Assembly (NCBI RefSeq): GCF_024713945.1
Contig: NC_134683.1
Location: 3,039,501 to 3,103,500, forward strand
Direction of reading: 5' to 3'
From: Dermatophagoides farinae
Lineage: Eukaryota; Arthropoda; Arachnida; Sarcoptiformes; Pyroglyphidae
Length of the DNA: 64,000 nucleotides
Both the position numbers and the translations under genes were made by a program. The notes beneath the pieces are model-generated. The model did no database searches. It was not told the origin of the DNA and saw only the letters and a list, made by a program, of their open reading frames with translations. Positions 53,713 to 62,539 of this stretch are shown piece after piece; the first letter of the stretch is position 1; the number at the start of each line of letters is the position of its first letter.

Positions 53713-56700
53713 TCATTTTTTAATTCGAATTGTTGAACAAAAATATGTCGACATCACCTGCGGTGCACGACCAATATTTGGATGTGGTCCAAAACCATAT
53801 GATTCATCAGCAACCGTAATCAAATTGATCATGTTTTCAAGGAAATTTTCATCATCTTCATTGAACACTTGTTGCATGTTTTCCAATCGTTTTCGTATCA
53901 ATTGTTGCCAACGTTGTCTGATGACGAATAATTTTTCTAAATTATTGCCGCTGCCATCATCATCATCATCATTATGAAATTCGAATTGGCCATTCATAAA
54001 TTCGATACAATTTCTATCACGATTATAATCGATAGAATTATCATCTACAAATATGATAAATGTAAGTGGATTGATTATTGTACAATTCTGTATATATGAT
54101 ATCTGACCACATTGAATTTTTCGATCAAATAGGATTAATGCGTCATTCATGGATTCAATGTTGTTTGATGATGATAAATTCAGAATCGAATTCGGCTCCA
54201 TATACAATATTTCATTTGGATTTGAACTATGACATTGGCGGCTATATGAATCAATAATTTGTGCAAAATGATCAAATAATTGTCCACCGGTTACGGCTGC
54301 TAATATCAATGAAAAATTTTCTGAATTTGAATTCAAATAACGTATGTTCATCAAGCCTTTTCCTTTGACAAGACCGATTGCACGAAGCTGGCCCAATATT
54401 TTTGTTCGTAATGAATAAATCATTTCGAATGTAGCAAAACTTTCTTTGAATTCATTTTGATTCATTATTTTGGCCGTTTTGGAGAATGTTTGATTCATTG
54501 AACAGTATGATTTAGCATTTAAACGACAAATCTCTTGCCATTTTTGAAATGCATAAACAAGGTTTAAATGATCAGAATTTTTCGATAATCGTGTTTGTAA
54601 ATTGTTCGTGCCCGGATGGATTGAATGAAATTCATCCTGTTGTTGATTATTTTCATCCAAAAATTGTAATTGTTGATAGACTATGATGATGAGTATAAGA
54701 TGTGATTAAAATTACAATTTCAAAGGAAAGCAACAAAATAATAAATATATCTTACGTGATTTAGGTGAAGACAATGCACATACAATGGTCAATATTGGAT
54801 CTAAACATCGGAGCAATATTGAAACAATAATCATTTTTGCATAATGTGGTTCAATCGAAATATCAATCAACATTCGACCCAATGTTGTCATGTTTTCATT
54901 CGTATCCAATACATTAATATTTTGCATAAAATTCAATGCACGATAAATGATTTCTTTGTTTGGTGGTAATATCATTCGATCAAAAATATCCATTAAACAG
55001 CCAATGTTTTTGAATTTAAAAAATTTAGCCGCAAATATACAATGATATAATGAATCATTTGAATGAATACTGATTGGATTTTCCATTGAATCAATTTCAT
55101 AATCAAAAAATTCATCTCGCCGATAAAGATTCCATATAATAACCGGGAATGTTTGATTATTAGCCAGAATGAATTTTGTTTCAATATTTTCCGTTGGATT
55201 AGGTACCATTCTAAATAAAGTGGAATCACTAAATGAATTTGGCATTTTCATCAGACGATTTCCAGTGTTGATAATAAAATAAACATCTTTGAATAGAATT
55301 GAATCAACATTGAATGTTGATAATATGACTCGTATATGATTAGATGATGATGATGATATTTCAATACCGGCATCCAATTCATTATTCGGTACATTTGGAT
55401 ATAAACAGAATATGGTGAATTCAATTTGTATTTCAATCATTGATGATATTATCAATTTACGTAATGTACTAACATGATTATATGATGGTAACATTATCAA
55501 TATTGAACCAATTGAAGATCGTTGATTCATTGTAGTCCAATGATTATGATATAATTGTTTGATCATATTGTATAAAAGTTGTAGAATTAGATTATAGTTC
55601 ACTTTCGAATGATATGACTGATTATTGATCGGATTGTTCATTGACAATGGACGATGTGGAAAATTCAAATAACGTCGAATATGTAAATCAAATGATACAT
55701 TCATCGTGTAAAGATGTACAAATAATAATTGAAATGTTTGTTGTTGCCGGAAATTTATGGCCCATTGAATTGGTTCCCAACCATTTCTGGATGCAAGACA
55801 AGGATTGGCACCAATTTTCAATAATTGATAAACATTTGTATGATTTCCTCGTACAATGGCTGTAATCAATGGTGTTATACCTTCTATTCGTTTACATTGA
55901 TAATTGATTTGCCATGGAAACATTTGAAAAAATTCAATCATCTTATTAATTTCAACATTTTCTGTCCAACATTCAAAAATGATTAATTCCGAATGATTTT
56001 CATGTATCGATGTTGTTGTTGTAACCTGTTGGATTTGATTTAGATTTTCTAATGATGAAGTAGACGTAATGGACATTGGTTGTAAATCATCCAGAAAAAA
56101 ATATTGTAATTTTGCCATATTGTAATTGGTTAAATTTCTATCAGCCATATTATTATAGAATACATTTGGACCAAAATAATCAATCATTTTTTGTGAACGT
56201 TTAGAATCTTGTGTTAAAAAAATCATATTTAAATGATCCAAATTTTCCATATTCTCTTTCAAATACAATAGAAATAGATTGAAAAACAAACTGGTCAGAT
56301 CATTGACATCGATGATCAAATGGGTCAATAGACTCATATCTAAATCTCTTGTTAATGCTCGAATAAATGTGTCGATTTCGAAAAAAATGATACTATTGTT
56401 CAATGATGTTCTTTCAAATAAAAAAAATGAAGAAAAAATAATAAATGGAATTAGTTTTTAGTGATTTTCATTCTTATTCATTGTAAAAAAAAATACATAC
56501 TTGCTTTCCAACATAATCTGGTAACCAATTGAATTCCATTTATCATTAGCCATTTGTTTGATTGCCAGTGCCATCCAAAATGTCATTATTGTCGATGATT
56601 GTAAATAAACAATACGACATGGTTGTTGTTTTTGTGAACAATCATTATTGATCTGGATCAATAAATCGAGACAATCATTTTTACTCAATCCATTTAAGAT

Positions 56701-57477
56701 TTGTATTTTTGACGTTCCAAACCATAATGGCAATGATGATGATGATGATGATGATGATGGTGGTGTAAGCCATCGATTTTCGATTTCATTGTTAACAATG
56801 TTGATCGATGATCCATCATTACATTGTTTGTGTATGAATTTCGGTACAATTGGTTTTGTATCAAAATATGTAAATAGATTGAAATTATTATTGCCGAATC
56901 GTTGTTGGTGGTGTTGGTGTTGTTGTTGTTGTTGTTGTTGGTCAGCAGAGCGAGAAGTTTGTTTTTTCAATTTGTTGATCGAAAATTTTAACAATAGATC
57001 TTTGATTGATTGCATCGATTGAAAATTTAAACGAATAGAACGTCGACTGTTGTAAACATTCGAATAAGTACCGCCGTTTAATCCATTTTTTTTCGTTGAT
57101 CGTATGAATGAAATATTTCCAGCGTATGGATAAAACCAGTCGGACATAATACTGAATTGATTGTTGTCCGAATTACCCAACAACGATTCACATAGACATT
57201 TCAATTGATTACTTGATAAACAATCGGGCATTTGGATTGCTAAACGTGAAGGTAATTATTAATAATTTTATCCAATACATGATAATCATAATAATTTACC
57301 TTTTATTTTATCATCGGAAAATTTCTCGGCCAGAATATTCAATAATCGAGCCGATAGAAATGAATCGATATTTTTCACGAACTTATCCAAAGTCATAAGA
57401 TCCATATCACAGACACGTATCACACTAAATGACGACAAAAAAAATAAAAATAATTGCCATGCATGACTGTTCAACAT
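53713..57477 (-). CDS. bgcn: Bgcn/YTHDC2-like protein with degenerate DExH helicase core
   Basis: Exons: 57477-57300, 57239-56501, 56410-54756, 54680-53713; 3540 nt, exact phase, about 1179 residues. YTHDC2 and fly Bgcn are RNA-binding regulators of the germline mitosis-to-meiosis switch. An R3H-like stretch (MPDCLSSNQLKCLCESLLG, from residue 63) opens the protein. The helicase core aligns from CRIVYLQ (about 268-274) through GYQIMLES, the region of motif II, ankyrin repeats (about 451-538) and ILIMLPSYNH (about 609-618). Helicase-associated and OB-fold segments follow, with the conserved NSNSENF block. Motif I is NGLSKND, motif II is DVND instead of DEVH, and the QRxGRxGR of motif VI is gone, so ATP hydrolysis is not expected. 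There is no YTH domain. The start is uncertain: the first 24 residues are hydrophobic and ATG 57405, after an AG, is an alternative. The C-terminus may also be extended by splicing. Confidence 0.82.
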
Positions 57478-57659
57478 TTGTATGGAAAAAATTCGATAAC
57501 ATTTCGAATTCTTCTGAATCTGTTAATCTATCGAACTATGATGATAAATTAATAGATGGTGGAGACATGCGCGAATTTTTTAAATTACTCTTTAAAAAGT
57601 CCTTCAATTCTATGTTGAATGAAAAGGTTAAATCAAAAAGCAAATATATTTTCATTTAT

Positions 57660-60011
57660 TTATGGCTCATAAACAATTCGGCCATCTTCCATACAATGAA
57701 GATAGCCACGTTGCTGTAATGAATTGATAATGTTACGGAATTCATCCGTATCCGATATGATTGGCTCATAAGGTGTATATGGCAATTTTTGTCGAATATT
57801 TTGTTGCAATGTTTCGAGGTTAGCAACGCAAACCAACCATTTCAATGTTCGTACAATGGCTGCTTCGATGACCAAATATTTGTCCATGATTCGATTGCCT
57901 CCATCGAATTGTTTTGTTGAATTCGATGCATTAGAAACAGACTCATAGATGGCTACAATTTTCTGTATATCATAACCAAGTGATAATTGTTCTAATTTGA
58001 TCCAATCTATAAAATTGGTATTTTGTTCGGAAAATTTTGTCGTTATGGATGATGTCATGATTTCGATGCCTTTGAATTGATCATTGAATATGAAAATTTG
58101 TCGAGACAAATCTTTACTTTCATCTTGATCGTTCGTATTAGCAACTAGTAATAGCTTATATTTGATGAATACATTCAATGTGGTTTTCAATTGATCTGAT
58201 TCAAGTTCAGTTGTTTTTTCCAATTGTTCATAATTGCATATATCAAATTCATTGAAAACTAATAATATTGACAATTGTTTTAGTGTAACTATAAAATGAA
58301 ATTGACGATTTTCCAAATTACTATAATGAACCAATGCAGAACAATAAATTGGATTGAGCATGAGCAATTTTTTTGAATTATTTTGCTGAAATTGATTTTT
58401 AAATGTTTCATAGATCGTTATGAATTCTATAGGAATCTTAAACATTTGTTCCGATGGAAATCGATCCAGATGCCAAAGTGATGCATTCAATAAAAACACT
58501 TCCATTTTATCAGCTATGGACTGATGAGATCTGAGATAATCTTTCAATAAAATTCGCACATTACAACTTGAAGGACTATATGGATTGATGATAATATCAA
58601 ATAAATTAGCTATTCGATTGATGTCCTGTACCACCGAATCAATGCTCAGGCCAAATAAAATACGTTGACATAGAAAACGACGATTATAGTGAATAATGGC
58701 CGATTTATCTTCAATAAACATCAATAGATCAAACGCAGATTTAATTAATGTTTGTCGATCTACATTTATAGGAAAATTTGGATCGTCCAGATTGATGATT
58801 GAAACAAAATGTATCAACAAAGATATGATGCATGTGAATGCGTTGTTTGAATTCAGATAAAATAGATAGGCAGTATTCAATGATCTAAAAATAGTTGAAT
58901 CGTTCTGGAAAACTTTTTCAACAATTTCGTGGCAATATCGAAATAATTCATGACAATCATGAACAAATTCAAACGTCGATTTCCAATTATATTGATTCGA
59001 TTTCCAATCAATCAATTTGATGAATGTTATTGATTTCAGTCGAACATATTCGCCAAAATTTTTTGCCAACTTTTGCAATATGTTTTCATTAAATCTGATC
59101 ATATTGAAAAGATTTTGTAGATCGGACCAACGTTTTGATTCAATCCATTCATAAAATTGGTCAAAATCACAAATGACATCCTGATATTGACCAATCAATT
59201 CAGAATACAATAATTTTGCTTCCATCCTAATCAAATCTATACTGAATGAATAATGTCTGGCCAAAGCAAGTTCTTCATTAATGACAGATTTAACAAAACG
59301 TAAATAACCAATCAAATCGAATCGATCATCAACTTTAATATTCTCATTAATTAACTTTTTGGATTCATTTCTATAAACAGTTTTCAATCGTTTTAAATAA
59401 GGAAATCCAAAACAACGGCAATAGATGATTGGATTTTTTGATTGACCATCTATATATATCATTAGTTGAAAAATTTGCTTTACACGATCATTTTGATGAT
59501 TAGAGTTTTGTTTTTGGTTTTGTATTGCTTGCCAAATTGATTCGAATAAAATTTCTTGATGATTGATTAGGAAATTATCGACAAACATTGATATCAATAG
59601 ATTGATGGTCTGGTGTTTCACCAATTGATAGGCAAATCGTTGTATAGAAATAGTCATAGCATAGAATGAATTTATTGAATGCTGAAATCGGAACCAACAT
59701 TGAAGTAAATAATCTAAAACATAATTGTCATCTTTATAATTGGGCAAACATGAAGCCCAATATTTAAGTACTGATTGACAAGAAATGATCCAGACAGCGA
59801 TCACAGCAGCAATCGATAAACGTTTAAGAATTCGATTCACTAGTATATTTATTGATTGAAATTCATCATTTCTATATTTACGTGAGGAACGAAATAATTC
59901 AAGAATTTGATTTCGTAATTGAAGACATTCTTGATCATTTCGACAAACAATATCATAATGTTTTCGTAATTTTTCCACTAAATACAATGACATTTTCAAT
60001 CCGATAATCAT
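57660..60011 (-). CDS. Divergent cullin, E3 ubiquitin-ligase scaffold
   Basis: A single exon of 783 codons, close to the 740-780 residues usual for CUL1-CUL4. Cullins hold a RING protein and a substrate adaptor together in ubiquitin ligases. The sequence keeps the recognisable core: YNRRFLCQRILFG (family form YHKRLLAKRLL), NPIYCSALVHYSN before the region that ends with the QMAILLxFN-like ILLVFNEF, and the C-terminal winged helix with IEAAIVRTLK, whose Lys (about residue 724) matches the neddylated lysine of CUL1. Elsewhere identity is low, especially the N-terminal repeats, so the subtype cannot be assigned. ATG 59993 is an alternative start six codons in. An AATAAA overlaps the stop codon (57660-57655), and only about 180 bp separate it from the Bgcn-like gene downstream on the same strand. 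Confidence 0.82.
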   Translation of the reverse strand: MIIGLKMSLYLVEKLRKHYDIVCRNDQECLQLRNQILELFRSSRKYRNDEFQSINILVNRILKRLSIAAVIAVWIISCQSVLKYWASCLPNYKDDNYVLDYLLQCWFRFQHSINSFYAMTISIQRFAYQLVKHQTINLLISMFVDNFLINHQEILFESIWQAIQNQKQNSNHQNDRVKQIFQLMIYIDGQSKNPIIYCRCFGFPYLKRLKTVYRNESKKLINENIKVDDRFDLIGYLRFVKSVINEELALARHYSFSIDLIRMEAKLLYSELIGQYQDVICDFDQFYEWIESKRWSDLQNLFNMIRFNENILQKLAKNFGEYVRLKSITFIKLIDWKSNQYNWKSTFEFVHDCHELFRYCHEIVEKVFQNDSTIFRSLNTAYLFYLNSNNAFTCIISLLIHFVSIINLDDPNFPINVDRQTLIKSAFDLLMFIEDKSAIIHYNRRFLCQRILFGLSIDSVVQDINRIANLFDIIINPYSPSSCNVRILLKDYLRSHQSIADKMEVFLLNASLWHLDRFPSEQMFKIPIEFITIYETFKNQFQQNNSKKLLMLNPIYCSALVHYSNLENRQFHFIVTLKQLSILLVFNEFDICNYEQLEKTTELESDQLKTTLNVFIKYKLLLVANTNDQDESKDLSRQIFIFNDQFKGIEIMTSSITTKFSEQNTNFIDWIKLEQLSLGYDIQKIVAIYESVSNASNSTKQFDGGNRIMDKYLVIEAAIVRTLKWLVCVANLETLQQNIRQKLPYTPYEPIISDTDEFRNIINSLQQRGYLHCMEDGRIVYEP

Positions 60012-60063
60012 TTACAATTGGATAAAATTCATAATTTTCATAGTTTCAATCATTATTTACTGA

Positions 60064-60082
60064 TTGTTTTGAAATAAATCTA
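60064..60082. repeat. 19-bp direct repeat, left copy, bounding transposon island
   Basis: TTGTTTTGAAATAAATCTA occurs here and again, without mismatch, at 62502-62520. The bases on either side of the two copies differ. The repeat brackets 2419 bp that hold only transposon remnants and no host gene, as expected of a target-site duplication. Confidence 0.6.
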
Positions 60083-60499
60083 ATATATTTTTTTCAAATA
60101 ATTAAAATTACATTAATGTATTAGCAGTATAGTGGAGGAATTTCGGTCAGATTTTTATTATTATATTTATTAAAATGTGAAAATATACAATTCTTAATAA
60201 GTAAACACATATATACAAAATACAATATTTAAAAAAAAAAACAAACACAAAAATCGGCTATTGATTGATAGAGCGAATTAAAACCACGAGCAGCAAGAAA
60301 TAGAAAAAAAAAGTTGTTGATACAGCTGCTGTTGCTGCTCATGATCATCGATATTAACCATTAGAATCGGATGTTCATGATAATAAATGATGATGAACAT
60401 TGTATAAATTGATCATCAAAAATTTATTCATAAATAATATTGTTTTTCATCATTGATTTATTTAATATCACGAAAATGAAATCTCGTAGTGAAACACAT

Positions 60500-61438
60500 C
60501 ATTCATCATCATCCTCAATGACAAAATCATCATCATTCAACATTCCATCGTTTTTCTTCAACCAACTCGGCCAAATAGTTTTGATCATGGCGTTTTGACT
60601 TCATCCTATTCACTCTATCGCGTCTACCATATTATAATCGGAAGTCAATTGTTTGCCAAAAGTGTTATATAAATGACACGCAATTCTACAATATAACCCC
60701 AATTTTTTCAGTGAATAATTTTTGTATTGGCGATGAAGTAGATCGTATTTCTGGCCAATGATGCCATGGATAGCTTCGACCATTCATCGAATTTTTGTCA
60801 CAAATCTGGATTCATTCGATTGTTGGCAAGTCAATTGGCTTTAATCGCTGCCTTTGAATGCTGGTATTAAGACTTTGTACCCTTTCTTTTTCAATAATAG
60901 CACGACATCTCTGAATCCACGATTCAATACGAAAATATCACCAGGTATTAAAATAGTGGATAAGTCATTAGTTTCTTGGAGAAGAACTTCCAGTATTTGG
61001 GCATCTTTCATTTTGGCGTTAAATGGGCCTGAAACATCAAGAATGAAACCATCGTTGGTGCAAACAGTAAATGCTTTGCATAATGTTGTATTCTTATGCA
61101 TGGAATACGATTTTCGCTGGTATATATTATTGGAACTCTTCTTGGTACAAAAATTTTTCTCTTAATAAAAACTTGTTTCCGTGCCTCGAATGGTGGTATG
61201 GTTAATAAATTGGTATTCGAAGAACAAATAAAACAGTATTTGTGGGTGTAATTACTGGTCTACAAAATGGCACATGAACTTTTGGATTTGGAAATTGTTC
61301 TTCAGCCGACTCGTTATAGATGGGTTCTTCAATTGCCAATGAAGATAGACAAGATAATTGTGAATCAATCCAAGAATCAGTAGCATCAGTTTCCATCGAT
61401 GAGTCTGAGGACATTTCCATTAAATTAAAAATGTCCAT
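60500..61438 (-). pseudogene. Internally deleted DDE-superfamily transposase
   Basis: Three parts are visible in different frames. A zinc-knuckle-like start (CFICSS near 61235, then IPPFEARKQVFIK) is followed directly by the catalytic core KSYSMHKNTTLCKAFTVC, FILDVSGPF and GDIFVLNRGFRDVV (61130-60860), in which an Asn sits where the family usually has Asp in the DRGFRD motif. The core then continues in another frame as SNESRFVTK and EAIHGIIGQKY, with stops near 60838 and 60770. A short tail (LAELVEEKRW, near 60560) remains. Most of the segment between zinc knuckle and catalytic core is missing, so this is a deletion derivative that cannot encode an active enzyme. The family looks like the DDE_Tnp_4 type, judged by motifs only. 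Confidence 0.7.
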
Positions 61439-61656
61439 TAATCGTGAAGCACATGGTTCATCAGTAGTTTGGCTTTGACCATAAATACTTGGTTTTTCGA
61501 ATTTCTAATTGCAAAAAAGCATAATAACAAGTGTAGCCTGCAAGCATGGACAGTATACTGCATATATGAAGGTTTTTTGGGAATAATTTGTTACTTATTC
61601 GTGTGATCATTACAATTTCGAATTTTATTTTTATTGCATATTGGCATTTTAAAATT

Positions 61657-62184
61657 TTATAATATGGACAAACAACTGCTTATTTCCGCAGTGCTGAAAC
61701 GAAGCTGCCTGTGGGACAATTTGAAATTTGAAAAATATTTTCTAATATTTTCATCCAACATATTGGATAGAGAATTAGACATATCAGAACAGAAACAAGC
61801 GAAAAAACATCTTTGTGCTGCAAAACGATCGCATTCCAAAATTAAGTGTAATGATGTTTGTGAAGGATTACCACAGAAACAAGACGATTGATCTTTGATT
61901 CGCATTCTGTTTAAATACTGGTTGAATTTTCCATGGTTTGTTAGAAATTGGGTAAGAATGAAATCAGGAGACAGATTGATTCCTGATCTGATGCTGACCA
62001 GTGGAAAAATTTTTTTAGTAGTGGATCCATTTGAGCATGTTGTCCAAATCTCATTCCATGCACAATATAGTTGTTTTTTGAATTCGTATTTAAAGAAGGA
62101 TAAAGGCAAATGATCGTAATTCAAAATTGGCGATTCTAAAAGAAACAACAACAGCCAAATGATAAATAATGACAAATGTTTCAA
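61657..62184 (-). pseudogene. LINE (non-LTR retrotransposon) polymerase C-terminal remnant
   Basis: An open frame of 175 codons matching the region after the reverse transcriptase of Jockey/R1/I-type elements: a Trp-containing stretch (CAWNEIWTTCSNGSTTKKIFP), then LTQFLTNHGKFNQYL, then the Cys-Cys-His-Cys knuckle CFCGN...HLILECD. The reverse transcriptase and endonuclease are absent, as expected of a 5'-truncated copy. The first 20-30 codons may not belong to the element. Confidence 0.7.
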
Positions 62185-62260
62185 TAAAAATAAATGTCAT
62201 TCATACCATAATTATACCACGATTTCACCACAAAAATCATAATCATAATAATCTACTTTA

Positions 62261-62440
62261 GTATTGGTATGGTTGTGATGAAATTTTTCCCTCGTTCCAG
62301 AAGAATTCCATCAATTTATTTCGAACGTGTTTCGATTGTACAGAAGAATTTCTTGCAATATCAAATGGCACACGAGAATGGAAAGAATATTTTTTAATTG
62401 GTGTTCCATAATTAGATTTGTATTTGTTTCCGTTTGGTAT
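62261..62440 (-). other. Unassigned 60-codon open stretch in the transposon island
   Basis: A stop-bounded minus-strand frame without an ATG start. Its composition (FHSRVPFDIARNSS, then VRNKLMEFFWNEG) looks like coding sequence rather than microsatellite translation. It lies upstream of the LINE remnant within the direct-repeat-bounded island, so it is probably a fragment of an element protein. I recognise no family. Confidence 0.3.
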
Positions 62441-62501
62441 TTAAATGACTTGCGTTTACGCTTTTTAACTTAATTTTTGAATCGTTCATTACCGCCAGAC
62501 T

Positions 62502-62520
62502 TTGTTTTGAAATAAATCTA
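62502..62520. repeat. 19-bp direct repeat, right copy, bounding transposon island
   Basis: The second exact copy of TTGTTTTGAAATAAATCTA, 20 bp from the stop codon of the ABCG gene. Together with the left copy it delimits the transposon island. Removing the island plus one copy would leave a short, compact spacer between the ABCG and cullin genes. Confidence 0.6.
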
Positions 62521-62539
62521 CAACAAAATTTAATTTCAT

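Larger units (their letters stand above)
60083..62501 (-). mobile_element. Composite dead transposon island (LINE plus DDE remnants)
   Basis: The island lies between the ABCG transporter and the cullin, both on the minus strand. Read on the minus strand it contains an unassigned 60-codon open stretch, the C-terminal part of a LINE polymerase and then an internally deleted DDE transposase. All are broken by stops or frame changes. Microsatellites are rarer than elsewhere. The boundaries are set by the exact 19-bp direct repeat. No poly-A tail is present at the 60083 end, although that end is very A+T-rich. Confidence 0.6.

Noticed and set aside
53713-53760. Hidden YTH domain after the Bgcn-like C-terminus
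   Set aside because: A possible donor (CAG|GTGATG) exists near the end, but no YTH-like coding sequence was found in the 1.4 kb downstream.
60854-61165. Plus-strand frame of 103 codons over the DDE remnant
   Set aside because: It is the antisense shadow of the transposase core, whose motifs are on the minus strand.
60124-61561. GCAGTATA / TATACTGC as terminal inverted repeats of the DDE element
   Set aside because: Only eight bases match and the pairing stops at once; this is easily chance in A+T-rich DNA.
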